NCBI GenBank assembly: GCA_017427185.1
Contig: JAFRTJ010000008.1
Coordinates: forward strand, 45,677 to 109,676
Source of the DNA: Bacteroidaceae bacterium
GTDB lineage: Bacteria; Bacteroidota; Bacteroidia; Bacteroidales; Bacteroidaceae
Direction of reading: 5' to 3'
Length of the DNA: 64,000 nucleotides
Below the pieces are notes generated by a model that was given only the letters and a program-made list of their open reading frames with translations, had not been told where the DNA came from and made no database searches. The position numbers and the translations under genes were made by a program. Below, piece by piece: positions 1 through 8,353 of this stretch. Within the stretch, counting starts at the first letter, position 1, and each line of letters starts with the position of its first letter.

Positions 1-2
1 TC

Positions 3-1061
3 AAACTTCCCGAGGATCGTATCGCCCAAGAACCTGCTCCCTTCCGCGATGAGTGCCGTCTAATGGTAGTTCATGCCAAGAGTGAAATCATCGAGCATCG
101 CGATTCCTTCCGAGACATTCTGGATTATTTTCAGGAAAAGGATGTTTTTATTTTCAATGACACAAAGGTTTTCCCTGCTCGTCTCTATGGCAACAAGGAA
201 AAAACAGGTGCCAAGATTGAGGTTTTCCTGCTGCGCGAGTTAAACGAGGACATGCGTCTTTGGGATGTTCTTGTGGATCCTGCCCGTAAGATCCGTATTG
301 GCAACAAACTCTACTTTGGCGAAGATGATTCCATGGTGGCTGAGGTGATTGACAACACCACGAGTCGCGGGCGCACTCTCCGCTTTCTCTACGATGGTCC
401 CCACGACGAATTCAAGCGTGCACTCTTTGCCTTAGGCGAAGCTCCCATTCCCAAGGAAATCATCAAACGTGATGCCACTCCTGCAGACCTGGAGGATTTT
501 CAATGTATCTTTGCCAAGAACGAGGGTGCCGTAACAGCTCCAACAGCTGGCCTGCACTTCTCTCCCCAGCTGATGAAGATGATGGAAATCAAGGGTATCG
601 ACTTCGCTTATGTTACCATGCATTGTGGATTGGGTAATTTCCGTGCCATCGATGTTGAGGACCTTACCAAGCACAAAATGGACAGCGAGGAGATGCACGT
701 CAATGCAGAAGCCTGCAACATTATAAACAAAGCCAAGGAGGAAGGACACAAGGTTGTTGCTGTTGGGACCACCGTACAAAGAACCCTCGAAACCGCTGTC
801 AGTGCTGACAACCGATTAAAGGAATACGACGGATGGACCAACAAGTTCATCTTCCCTCCCTATGATTTCAAGATGGCTGACGCTATGGTTGCCAACTTCT
901 ACATGCCTTACAGCACTTTGCTGATGCTCACCTGTGCTTACGGAGGCTATGATTTGATCATGATGGCCTACAAGGAGGCTTTGCGCTTCAACGAACATGA
1001 TATCGAGAAGCGCTACCGTTTTGGCACCTATGGCGATGCCATGCTGATTCTCCAGGACTAA
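3..1061 (+). CDS. queA: tRNA preQ1(34) S-adenosylmethionine ribosyltransferase-isomerase (5' end outside window)
   Basis: QueA moves the ribosyl part of SAM onto preQ1 at tRNA position 34, making epoxyqueuosine in the cytoplasm. The reading frame is open from the first complete codon (base 3). Upstream of the first in-window ATG (63) it still encodes family sequence ([11 protein letters not shown], then RDECRLMV), so the true start lies before the window. Visible family motifs are [37 protein letters not shown] and [11 protein letters not shown]. The C-terminus is complete at 1061. folK starts one base after the stop, so the two are probably co-transcribed. The family assignment is firm; only the N-terminus is unseen. 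Confidence 0.95.
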   Translation, partial: KLPEDRIAQEPAPFRDECRLMVVHAKSEIIEHRDSFRDILDYFQEKDVFIFNDTKVFPARLYGNKEKTGAKIEVFLLRELNEDMRLWDVLVDPARKIRIGNKLYFGEDDSMVAEVIDNTTSRGRTLRFLYDGPHDEFKRALFALGEAPIPKEIIKRDATPADLEDFQCIFAKNEGAVTAPTAGLHFSPQLMKMMEIKGIDFAYVTMHCGLGNFRAIDVEDLTKHKMDSEEMHVNAEACNIINKAKEEGHKVVAVGTTVQRTLETAVSADNRLKEYDGWTNKFIFPPYDFKMADAMVANFYMPYSTLLMLTCAYGGYDLIMMAYKEALRFNEHDIEKRYRFGTYGDAMLILQD

Positions 1062-1062
1062 A

Positions 1063-1476
1063 ATGCATAACCTGTACGTCAGTTTAGGTTCCAATTTGGG
1101 AGACCGAGAACAGATAATTCGCCGAGCTCTTGCGCTCCTCGATGAGCGTGTGGGCGCGGTGGATGCTGTCTCAACCTTCATCGAGACCATGCCATGGGGT
1201 TTTCAGAGTCAGCATCCGTTCCTCAATGCTGCAGCTCTAGTTCACACCATGCTTTCTCCTCGCCGTTGCCTCCTGGAAACACAACAGATCGAACGTGACT
1301 TGGGACGCACACAGAAAAGCACAAACGGGCAATACCACAATCGACCAATTGATATTGACTTGTTGCTTTATGACAACCTTCACGTAGATGAGAAAGATCT
1401 CACCTTGCCTCATCCGCACATGCACGAGAGGGACTTTGTCATGATTCCTCTTCGAGAAATTCTACCTTCAGAATAA
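1063..1476 (+). CDS. folK: 2-amino-4-hydroxy-6-hydroxymethyldihydropteridine diphosphokinase (HPPK)
   Basis: HPPK transfers pyrophosphate from ATP to 6-hydroxymethyl-dihydropterin in folate synthesis. The 137-residue protein is a stand-alone HPPK, somewhat shorter than the E. coli enzyme. It begins LYVSLGSNLGDRE and carries the family signature RPIDIDLLLYD followed by LPHPHMHERDFVM. It starts one base after the queA stop, indicating translational coupling with queA. No DHPS or DHNA domain is fused. Product assignment is strong from the two signatures. Confidence 0.95.
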   Translation: MHNLYVSLGSNLGDREQIIRRALALLDERVGAVDAVSTFIETMPWGFQSQHPFLNAAALVHTMLSPRRCLLETQQIERDLGRTQKSTNGQYHNRPIDIDLLLYDNLHVDEKDLTLPHPHMHERDFVMIPLREILPSE

Positions 1477-1517
1477 ATCTTTTTGCCACAAAGTACAATC
1501 CATTCAACTTTTCTTTG

Positions 1518-1525
1518 TACCTTTG
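1518..1525 (+). promoter_or_regulatory. Bacteroidota -7 promoter box (TACCTTTG) for the metK leader
   Basis: TACCTTTG fits the Bacteroidota sigma-ABfr -7 consensus TAnnTTTG. It lies 16 bases upstream of the riboswitch aptamer, so the transcript would start just before the aptamer. I see no clear -33 TTTG at the usual spacing. Confidence 0.7.
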
Positions 1526-1540
1526 CACGCAAATTCAACA

Positions 1541-1592
1541 TGTGGACAGATTTGGGCTGCTTGCAACCACAGTAAAAAATGCTAAAAGGAAC
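1541..1592 (+). ncRNA. SAM-II type riboswitch aptamer in the metK leader
   Basis: The order of conserved elements fits the SAM-II pseudoknot aptamer. P1 is formed by TGTGG (1541-1545) with CCACA (1567-1571). The loop is ACAGATTTGGGCTGCTTGCAA, of the same length and pattern as the alphaproteobacterial metX aptamer loop (GATTT, seven bases, TTGCAA). It is followed by an A-rich strand and GCTAAAAGGA, matching the conserved GCTAAAAAGG segment that contacts SAM. The next gene is SAM synthetase, the expected target. Position between a -7 box and metK also fits. SAM-II is best known from Alphaproteobacteria. The call rests on motif comparison by eye, not a covariance-model score. Confidence 0.78.
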
Positions 1593-1628
1593 GATGTCGC
1601 CTCACTCTTTCATCGATAAACACATCGT
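1591..1628 (+). promoter_or_regulatory. Candidate expression platform hairpin after the SAM-II aptamer
   Basis: ACGATGT (1591-1597) pairs with ACATCGT (1622-1628), a 7-bp stem starting exactly at the 3' edge of the aptamer. It could be mutually exclusive with the aptamer's last bases. About 60 AT-rich bases then lead to the metK ATG at 1691. There is no T-run directly after the hairpin, so translational rather than transcriptional control is more likely if the hairpin is real. Confidence 0.4.
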
Positions 1629-1690
1629 CACGCATTTCGCCCGATTTCTCTCCCCATACATTTATTAATTTATTAATGCTTAATTAAATT

Positions 1691-2986
1691 ATGGGTTATT
1701 TATTTACATCTGAATCCGTTTCAGAAGGCCATCCAGACAAAGTGGCCGATCAAATCAGCGATGCCGTTCTAGACAAGATACTGGCATTCGACCCTCAGGC
1801 AAAAGTTGCTTGCGAGACACTTGTTACCACTGGCCAAGTAGTCTTGGCTGGCGAAATCAAGACACAGGCCTACGTAGACCTCCAGCGCATTGCACGCGAA
1901 GTGATCAACCGCATCGGCTACACCAAGACAGAGTACATGTTCGAAGGAAATTCGTGTGGGGTCTTCTCTGCCATTCACGAACAAAGTACAGACATCAATC
2001 GAGGTGTGGATCGTGAGATTCGCGAAGACCAAGGAGCGGGCGACCAAGGCATGATGTTTGGCTATGCTACCAACGAGACCGACAATTATATGCCTCTCAG
2101 TTTGGATTTGGCTCACCGCCTGCTGATTGTGCTTACTGAAATTCGTCGCGAGAAGAAACTGATGACTTATCTCCGACCTGATGCCAAGAGCCAAGTGACC
2201 ATCGAATACAGCGATGACAATGTCCCAGTCCGCATCGACACTATTGTGCTCAGTACACAACACGACGAGTTCATCCTTCCCAAGGATGCTTCCCACGAAG
2301 CAGAAGTAGAGGCTGACCTTGAGATGCAGAAGCGCATCCATGATGACGTGATCAACATTCTCATTCCACGACTAAAAGCATCCATTAGCAACAATCGGAT
2401 TCTGGCTCTCTTTGACGACAAGATCAAATATTTTGTCAATCCTACAGGCAAGTTCGTTGTTGGTGGACCTCATGGAGATACGGGCCTGACAGGTCGTAAA
2501 ATCATTGTTGATACCTACGGAGGCAAAGGTGCTCATGGAGGTGGAGCTTTTAGTGGAAAAGATCCTTCTAAAGTTGACCGCAGTGCTGCTTATGCAGCCC
2601 GTCACATTGCCAAGAATATGGTCGCTGCAGGAGTCGCAGATGAGATGCTCGTACAAATAAGCTATGCCATCGGTGTAGCCAAGCCTGTCAGCATCTACGT
2701 GAACACCTACGGGCGCAAACACGTCGACCTCACAGATGGTGAGATTGCCCAAAAGATTCAAAAACTTTTTGACTTGCGTCCCTACAGCATCGAGCAACGG
2801 CTGAAACTGCGCAACCCCATCTACGAGGAGACAGCTGCGTATGGACACATGGGTCGTGAACCAAAAGTGGTCACCAAGACCTTTGAGTCCCTTTACAACG
2901 ATCGTCGGAAGATTATGACTGTCGAGCTCTTCACTTGGGAAAAATTGGATTATGTAGATAAAATCAAGGAGGCATTCGGATTATGA
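1691..2986 (+). CDS. metK: S-adenosylmethionine synthetase
   Basis: MetK makes SAM from methionine and ATP in the cytosol. The 431-residue protein starts [17 protein letters not shown], the conserved N-terminal ATP/methionine site. It has [13 protein letters not shown] and [22 protein letters not shown], the two PROSITE signatures of the family. It is longer than the E. coli enzyme (about 384) because of an insertion after VLSTQHDEF, as is usual in Bacteroidota. The leader carries a SAM-II type riboswitch, implying feedback by the product. The stop overlaps the start of the next gene by 4 bp (ATGA), so metK heads a long co-transcribed run. Confidence 0.98.
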   Translation: MGYLFTSESVSEGHPDKVADQISDAVLDKILAFDPQAKVACETLVTTGQVVLAGEIKTQAYVDLQRIAREVINRIGYTKTEYMFEGNSCGVFSAIHEQSTDINRGVDREIREDQGAGDQGMMFGYATNETDNYMPLSLDLAHRLLIVLTEIRREKKLMTYLRPDAKSQVTIEYSDDNVPVRIDTIVLSTQHDEFILPKDASHEAEVEADLEMQKRIHDDVINILIPRLKASISNNRILALFDDKIKYFVNPTGKFVVGGPHGDTGLTGRKIIVDTYGGKGAHGGGAFSGKDPSKVDRSAAYAARHIAKNMVAAGVADEMLVQISYAIGVAKPVSIYVNTYGRKHVDLTDGEIAQKIQKLFDLRPYSIEQRLKLRNPIYEETAAYGHMGREPKVVTKTFESLYNDRRKIMTVELFTWEKLDYVDKIKEAFGL

Positions 2987-3564
2987 TTCACAGCATTTGC
3001 GTTTATTGCGCCAGCAGTACCAAAATTGATGACAAGTATTTCGAGGCAGCACATCTGTTAGGTCAAAAGATGGGGCAACTAGGCATCACACTCATCAATG
3101 GAGCAGGCAATCTGGGTCTCATGCAAGCCTCCACAGACGGATGTCTTGAGGCAGGTGGACGAGCCATCGGTGTGATTCCTTCCTTCATGATTGCTGAGAA
3201 CTGGTGTCATCAGGGCATGACAGAGATTGTAGAGACTCCTGACATGCACACTCGTCAGCAGAAGATGGCAGAACTCAGCGATGCCGCCATTATTCTTCCT
3301 GGCGGATGTGGAACAATGGCTGAACTGACGGAACTTATCACGTGGAAACAACTAGGGCTTTATCTCAAGCCCATCGTAATCCTCAACATTGACGGTTACT
3401 ACGACTCCCTGCTCGAAATGCTTCATCGCGCAGCAGATGAGCACTTCATGCGCAACGAGCATACAGCCATCTGGCGTGTGGCCCAATCTGTTGACGAGGC
3501 ACTTCAACTGGCTATGAGTACACCTCTTTGGGATACCCAAGTACGCAAATTTGCAGCCATCTGA
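2983..3564 (+). CDS. LOG family Rossmann-fold protein (TIGR00730; nucleotide 5'-monophosphate phosphoribohydrolase-like)
   Basis: A 193-residue LOG-family protein. Characterised members hydrolyse cytokinin riboside monophosphates or other purine nucleotides to base plus ribose 5-phosphate. The N-terminal Rossmann strand (SICVYCASS) and the nucleotide motif [13 protein letters not shown], with catalytic Glu, are both present. An R-Q-K triad precedes it (TRQQKMAEL). Usually the glycine motif reads GGGxxGLMG; here it is [10 protein letters not shown], a modest deviation. It overlaps metK by 4 bp. The family is clear, the cellular substrate is not. Confidence 0.85.
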   Translation: MIHSICVYCASSTKIDDKYFEAAHLLGQKMGQLGITLINGAGNLGLMQASTDGCLEAGGRAIGVIPSFMIAENWCHQGMTEIVETPDMHTRQQKMAELSDAAIILPGGCGTMAELTELITWKQLGLYLKPIVILNIDGYYDSLLEMLHRAADEHFMRNEHTAIWRVAQSVDEALQLAMSTPLWDTQVRKFAAI

Positions 3565-3566
3565 CG

Positions 3567-4601
3567 ATGTACACATTGCAACCCGATAGTATCCAAAACG
3601 CTCCACTCGAGGATGTATCCACTCAGATTACGTCTGATTCGATACGTCCTCGAAAGTTCAGCGTCTATCGTATTGCACAAAGCATGCCGAACGCGACTCC
3701 GTCGCAATTGGATTCTGCCATTCAAGCCAACCTTCCAGAGCGAGAACATTTCCTCAGTACTCGCCCTGACACCCTCAACATCCCTGGTCTCGTCGGAAAG
3801 AATCCCTACGCATCACTCGACAGTATGCCTGCTGCCTATCAACAGAGTTTCTTTGCTGAAAACACACTTCTCCACCCAGAATTGGAAGTACGACCAACAG
3901 GGTTTGTAGCCACCCGACTTCCTTATCGTCTCTGGAGTGACGACTGGATTACAGGCATCATTTTGTTCATCTTCCTGACAGGTGTCTTCATCATCCATCG
4001 CAGCAAAAAATTTTTCCGCCTGCAAGCAAAGAATTTCTTTTTCCCCTCCAACGAGATGCAAAACGCATCCTCTCAGGAAACATGCATCGAACCAGACGCT
4101 TCCTTCCTGACAACTCTCGTGCTGAGTATGATGGGATCCATAATCCTCTTCGGATACATGCAGTACGAAATGGACATCTTCTTCGGTCCCTGGTCGCCCT
4201 ATGTCCTACTGGGACTTCTCATCGCGGGATGGCTTCTCTACTTTTTTGTCAAACGGACTGTATATTCCCTGACAAATTGGGTTTTCTTCAACAAACAACA
4301 ACGCCGTTTTTTTAACGAAGCATACTCCTTCCTTTTTTCTCTCGAAGCAGTCCTTCTTTTCCCTGCCCTATTGGTCACCATCTACTTTAAATTCCCATTG
4401 CGATATTGTCTATTTGGAATCCTCGGTTTGGTAATTTTAGTTAAACTTCTGCTTTCATACAAGTGCTTCACTATCTTTTTCAGAAATCTGTTTGGTGGTT
4501 TGCTTTTATTTGTATACCTTTGCGCCCTAGAAATGGCACCTTTGGCCATAATCTGGAGAATTTTGATGCGAACTATTGACATCCTGATTGTAAAATTTTA
4601 G
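3567..4601 (+). CDS. DUF4271-type polytopic membrane protein
   Basis: I take the ATG at 3567, two bases after the LOG stop; the frame is open to 3528 but that would overlap the previous gene by 37 bases. The product is about 344 residues. The first 120 are soluble and Pro/Ser/Thr-rich. They are followed by about six hydrophobic helices, beginning WITGIILFIFLTGVFII and including YVLLGLLIAGWLLYFFV. The position directly before hemD is the normal place of DUF4271 proteins in Bacteroidales. The function is unknown; the assignment rests on topology and context. Confidence 0.7.
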   Translation: MYTLQPDSIQNAPLEDVSTQITSDSIRPRKFSVYRIAQSMPNATPSQLDSAIQANLPEREHFLSTRPDTLNIPGLVGKNPYASLDSMPAAYQQSFFAENTLLHPELEVRPTGFVATRLPYRLWSDDWITGIILFIFLTGVFIIHRSKKFFRLQAKNFFFPSNEMQNASSQETCIEPDASFLTTLVLSMMGSIILFGYMQYEMDIFFGPWSPYVLLGLLIAGWLLYFFVKRTVYSLTNWVFFNKQQRRFFNEAYSFLFSLEAVLLFPALLVTIYFKFPLRYCLFGILGLVILVKLLLSYKCFTIFFRNLFGGLLLFVYLCALEMAPLAIIWRILMRTIDILIVKF

Positions 4602-4610
4602 GACAAAAGC

Positions 4611-5354
4611 ATGATTAAAAAGATTCTGGTTTCACAACCAAAGCCTTCCTCAGAGAAGTCACCTTACTATGAGATAGCCCGTCGGCGCGGCGTCCAAATA
4701 GATTTCCATCCTTTCGTTAAAGTTGAAGGATTGTCCCCCAAGGAATTCCGTCAGCAGCACATCTCCATCCTGGACTATACCGCTGTGGTCTTTACTTCAC
4801 GTCATGCTATCGACAATTTCTTCCAACTTTGCAAAGAGATGCGTGTCAACATCCCCGATGACATGAAATATTTCTGTATCACAGAGACCGTTGCCCTCTA
4901 TATCCAAAAATACGTCCAGTATCGTAAACGCAAAGTGTTCTTTGGTACCACAGGAAAGATCAATGACATCATTCCTCAGATGGTCAAGCATAAAACAGAG
5001 AAGTATTTCATCCCCTTGAGTGATGTCCACAACAATGACTTTGCAGAACTTCTCGACAGCAAGAAGATTATCCACAAAGAGGGTGTCATGTATCGCACCG
5101 TCCCCAATCCCTTGCCATCTGATAAACCTTTCGATTACGACATGGTCATCCTCTTCAGTCCCAGCGGATTGAATGCATTGGTCAAGAACATCCCTGACTT
5201 CAAGGATTTCAAGGTTGCCATCGGATCCTTTGGTCCCACCACTGCCAAAGCTGTCAGAGATGCAGGTCTTCAACTCGAACTAGAGGCTCCCTCGCAACAA
5301 TATCCCAGCATCACAGCCGCCCTGAATGCCTATTTGGAGAATGTAAATGGATAA
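4611..5354 (+). CDS. hemD: Uroporphyrinogen-III synthase family protein
   Basis: HemD closes and isomerises hydroxymethylbilane to uroporphyrinogen III. The 247-residue protein has the two alpha/beta lobes of the weakly conserved family: ILVSQPKP at the start, YTAVVFTSRHAIDNFF in lobe 1, and VILFSPSGLNALV plus IGSFGPTTAKAVRDAGL in lobe 2, the last matching the family signature (IGxxTAxAxxxxG). It overlaps rnpA by 8 bp. A full heme pathway is not in view, and many Prevotellaceae lack parts of it, so activity is inferred from family only. Confidence 0.85.
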   Translation: MIKKILVSQPKPSSEKSPYYEIARRRGVQIDFHPFVKVEGLSPKEFRQQHISILDYTAVVFTSRHAIDNFFQLCKEMRVNIPDDMKYFCITETVALYIQKYVQYRKRKVFFGTTGKINDIIPQMVKHKTEKYFIPLSDVHNNDFAELLDSKKIIHKEGVMYRTVPNPLPSDKPFDYDMVILFSPSGLNALVKNIPDFKDFKVAIGSFGPTTAKAVRDAGLQLELEAPSQQYPSITAALNAYLENVNG

Positions 5355-5715
5355 CCCTCCAAAACGCACGTTCAGGAAAAGCGAAAGACTCTGCAGCAAG
5401 AAAGTCATCGATGCACTCTTTGCGGGTGGCAACAAGTCTTTCTCAGCCTTTCCACTCCGCGTGGTCTATATGGAAAACTCTGAGCCAGGAGTCAAAGTCC
5501 TCATTTCTGTTTCCAAACGGCACTTCAAACATGCTGTCGATCGCAATCGCGTCAAACGACAGATACGCGAAGCATATCGAAACAACAAGGGCATCCTCCC
5601 TGCTGAAAAAGGTTTCAATCTGGCCTTCATCTGGCTAAGCGATGAGACATCCCCTTCTGACGTAGTCGCTAGTCGAATCATCAATCTACTCACCAGAATC
5701 AAAGAAGATGACTAA
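5347..5715 (+). CDS. rnpA: Ribonuclease P protein component
   Basis: RnpA is the protein subunit that helps RNase P RNA bind pre-tRNA leaders. The 122-residue protein has the N-terminal FRKSERL and the RNR signature ([16 protein letters not shown]) in the central cleft helix. It overlaps hemD upstream by 8 bp and yidD downstream by 8 bp. In most bacteria rnpA follows rpmH near oriC; here it sits in the metK-hemD run, the usual arrangement in Bacteroidales. Confidence 0.95.
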   Translation: MDNPPKRTFRKSERLCSKKVIDALFAGGNKSFSAFPLRVVYMENSEPGVKVLISVSKRHFKHAVDRNRVKRQIREAYRNNKGILPAEKGFNLAFIWLSDETSPSDVVASRIINLLTRIKEDD

Positions 5716-5929
5716 TCCCTTTACCTATCTTCTGATTCAACCCATCCGCTTCTATCAGAAGTTCATTTCTCCGCTGACACCCCCCTCTTGCCGCTTCACC
5801 CCAACATGCAGCCAGTATGCCATCGAGGCATTGCGCAAACACGGCCCCATCAAGGGACTCGGCCTCGCCATATGGCGCATCCTGCGATGCAATCCATGGG
5901 GAGGTTCCGGATACGACCCTGTACCATGA
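5708..5929 (+). CDS. yidD: Membrane protein insertion efficiency factor YidD
   Basis: A 73-residue YidD/DUF37 protein with the family pattern: [22 protein letters not shown] with paired cysteines, and [12 protein letters not shown] at the C-terminus. YidD is a small membrane-associated protein that assists YidC-dependent insertion. It overlaps rnpA by 8 bp and tatD by 4 bp (ATGA). The rnpA-yidD neighbourhood is conserved across bacteria. Confidence 0.95.
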   Translation: MTNPFTYLLIQPIRFYQKFISPLTPPSCRFTPTCSQYAIEALRKHGPIKGLGLAIWRILRCNPWGGSGYDPVP

Positions 5930-6507
5930 AACACTTCATCGATTTCCACACTCACCATCCCAGCCGACAAGGCGAACTGGTCATCCAGCAGGACGTGGAT
6001 TCGTGGGGGATCCATCCCTGGCAGGCTGACCAATCCGCACCAACAGAATTTCCCTCTGACCATCCCTATCTAGCCATTGGCGAATGCGGACTCGACAAGG
6101 TCTGTACCACTCCCTTTTCCCTTCAGATGGAGGTCTTCCTAAAACATATCCAATGGAGCGAAACGCTTCGCAAGCCACTCATCATCCATTGCGTGAAAGC
6201 CTTTGATGAAATGCTCTCCCTCCGCCGCCAGTCGAAAGCCACACAACCCTGGATCCTGCATGGGTTTCGAGGGAAAAAGCAGCAAATGCAGTCGCTCATT
6301 TCTCACGGATTCTATATCTCCTTCGGCTTCCACTACAACCCCCAGAGCCTCCTTTCCTGTCCCTTGGAAAGCATGCTCTTGGAGACTGACGATGACCCAC
6401 GTCCCATCAGCCTTCTCTATAATCAGGTAGCCATCGAACTAGGAATTTCCATCAGCAAGCTATCCTCTCAGATGGAAAACAATTACCACACCATCTTTGG
6501 CGCGTGA
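5926..6507 (+). CDS. TatD family metal-dependent hydrolase
   Basis: The start is the ATG at 5926, which overlaps the yidD stop; the frame is open further upstream but that part lies inside yidD. The 193-residue protein is shorter than E. coli TatD (260). Metal and catalytic motifs of the amidohydrolase-like TIM barrel are visible: DFHTHH at the start, [22 protein letters not shown] and LLETDDD. TatD proteins are Mg-dependent nucleases acting on DNA or on D-aminoacyl-tRNA-like substrates. It is the last gene of the metK run. Confidence 0.85.
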   Translation: MKHFIDFHTHHPSRQGELVIQQDVDSWGIHPWQADQSAPTEFPSDHPYLAIGECGLDKVCTTPFSLQMEVFLKHIQWSETLRKPLIIHCVKAFDEMLSLRRQSKATQPWILHGFRGKKQQMQSLISHGFYISFGFHYNPQSLLSCPLESMLLETDDDPRPISLLYNQVAIELGISISKLSSQMENNYHTIFGA

Positions 6508-6611
6508 GCAAAAAGAGGACATAAAAGAAGTGATATTCCTGCTTTCGTCTACGTCCGCTTACTCGTAGCCTCTCGAATCCCTTTGAAATTTAGAAGGCTT
6601 GTCAAATTTGT

Positions 6612-7997
6612 TTATTCCACATCATCACATAGGAAGTCTGGACGAACATCTGCTTCTTCTGTCAGAATCTGCACATTATGGAACTGCACGTTGCGGGCGT
6701 GGCGAACGAAGAATCCCTTGGTAGGTAGGCATCCCCACATTGTAGCTTCCGGATAGTCCTTCTCCATCTCATTCTTTATGCGTTCGCTAATCTTTGGCAG
6801 TTCTGTTTCTGTAATGCCGCCTTTCTGCTGGATGGTGATATTGGAAAGCCAAATGTTCTCCACAGGATGACCTGGTAAGCCCGTAATACTGCAGCCTGTT
6901 GCTCCAGCTCCATGAACCAAGATGTTGCTAAGTTGAATGCCGTTGATGCGTCCTACCGTGTCAACGGGAACCAGATGGGTAAAGTCGGTGGGGTCGTCGT
7001 CTGGACTGCTGAACCGATAGCCTCGTCCGCGATTACCCAGACGGATGAAAATGGGCGACTCTGTGCCTTCAATGGTGAAATTGGAAATGTTGACATTTTC
7101 CATTACTCCTCCATCTACTATCTCCAACGAGATGGCCGATATGCCACGTGTCAGACCGTAAAGTTTTTTCTCCTGATTGCAGGAAGGCTTCACTACGATA
7201 CTACTGATGCTGATGTTACGAAAACCGCCATTCGACTCTGTCCCCATTTTTACGGCATTGCAATGGCTGGATACGATGCAGTCCGAGATGCGTATATTCT
7301 CGCATGGCCGATCAGCGGTAGACTTTAGGGTAAGGCCATCATCATCCGTGTCAGCAATCATCCCCTTCACCACCACATCACAACAGCAATCCAAATCAAG
7401 TGCATCGTTGTTGTAGTTGTCACGATTGAATACCGTAACGTCCTCTATCCTCACTCCGTTGCAGGCCAGATAGTGCTGCATCCAGCAACCGCTATTGCGA
7501 AGGGTGATGTCGCGCAGCAGAATGTTCTCGCTCTGGATAAAACGGATGAGATGAGGTCGCAGGATACCAGCCTCCTCCATTGTGGTTTTCTTAAAGACAC
7601 CGCCTTGACCATCAATGGTGCCCAACCCTTCGATAGTTACATTCCTCACCTTGTCGGCGTAAATGAGTTGAAGAGTATTGTGTTGGGTGCGAAGCGAAAC
7701 GTAATCCGACTTCATGGGACGGTAGTCCTTGATATCCGTGCTGCCGTAGAGTGTAGCTCCATTCTCAAGGAAGATATGTACGTCGCTTTTTAGGATGATA
7801 GTACCAATTCTGTATCCTCCAGCAGGCACTACTACCCGTCCGCCTCCAGCTTTCGAGCAGTCATCTATGGCTCTTTGTAAGGCAACCGTGCTCAGTCGGG
7901 TGGTGTCTGCCCGTGCACCATATTTCAAGATGTTGAAATCTGTTGCGCCAGCACAAAATGCAACGCATAGTGCCAGCAGAAAAGAAACCTTTCTCAT
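6612..7997 (-). CDS. GH28 family (polygalacturonase-like) right-handed beta-helix hydrolase, exported
   Basis: The 461-residue protein has a signal peptide (RKVSFLLALCVAFCAGA) and the pectate-lyase-like start FNILKYGARADTT. GH28 cleaves galacturonan or rhamnogalacturonan with inversion, using acidic residues in NTD and DD motifs. Here the corresponding sites read NNDALDLD and DTDDDGLTLKS. The usual GHG is replaced by SSHCNAVKMG, as in the more distant exo-acting members. Repeated beta-helix rungs (VRNVTIEGLGTIDG, ENILLRDITLRNSG) are plain. It stands alone, convergent with tatD. Exact pectin linkage is not predictable. Confidence 0.85.
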   Translation of the reverse strand: MRKVSFLLALCVAFCAGATDFNILKYGARADTTRLSTVALQRAIDDCSKAGGGRVVVPAGGYRIGTIILKSDVHIFLENGATLYGSTDIKDYRPMKSDYVSLRTQHNTLQLIYADKVRNVTIEGLGTIDGQGGVFKKTTMEEAGILRPHLIRFIQSENILLRDITLRNSGCWMQHYLACNGVRIEDVTVFNRDNYNNDALDLDCCCDVVVKGMIADTDDDGLTLKSTADRPCENIRISDCIVSSHCNAVKMGTESNGGFRNISISSIVVKPSCNQEKKLYGLTRGISAISLEIVDGGVMENVNISNFTIEGTESPIFIRLGNRGRGYRFSSPDDDPTDFTHLVPVDTVGRINGIQLSNILVHGAGATGCSITGLPGHPVENIWLSNITIQQKGGITETELPKISERIKNEMEKDYPEATMWGCLPTKGFFVRHARNVQFHNVQILTEEADVRPDFLCDDVE

Positions 7998-8353
7998 AAT
8001 ACTTCTACAAAATGTACTTTTTTGCTGTTAATCTATCGAGATATCGAATGGCCTATGCCCCAAAGGACGAGAATGGATCGTATCTTCCTTTTCATTGTTT
8101 TGGCCTTTTGTGTTCTATCCGTTTGCGAAGTTACGAAAATTTGAGAGCAGAACAAAATAAATCCATTCCTTTTTATGGCGAAACGGAACAATTTTGAAAT
8201 CCACTATCCTTAATGTTGTGAAAGGCGAAACCACATTTTTCAAAACTATAATAGGAAATGCCTGGTTTCTTGCAAAAAAGGGAGAAGAACTATAAGCTCT
8301 TTCAAGAAAAATTCGTACCTTTGCATGCAATTTTGAAAACTTTCTAGAAAAAC
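7998..8353. other. 356-bp divergent intergenic region
   Basis: The region lies between the divergent GH28 and CoA-transferase genes. The only clear element is the -7 box at 8316-8323. Short frames in both directions (for example 8115-8330 minus) have no RBS or recognisable family features, and I do not call them. A near-consensus TACATTTTG on the minus strand around 8008-8016 may serve the GH28 gene. Confidence 0.5.
8316..8323 (+). promoter_or_regulatory. -7 promoter box (TACCTTTG) of the CoA-transferase gene
   Basis: TACCTTTG matches TAnnTTTG, 31 bases before the ATG at 8354, giving a leader of about 25-28 nt. Confidence 0.7.

Noticed and set aside
8115..8330. 71-codon minus-strand frame in the GH28/CoA-transferase gap
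   Set aside because: Overlaps the CoA-transferase promoter and has no recognisable features.
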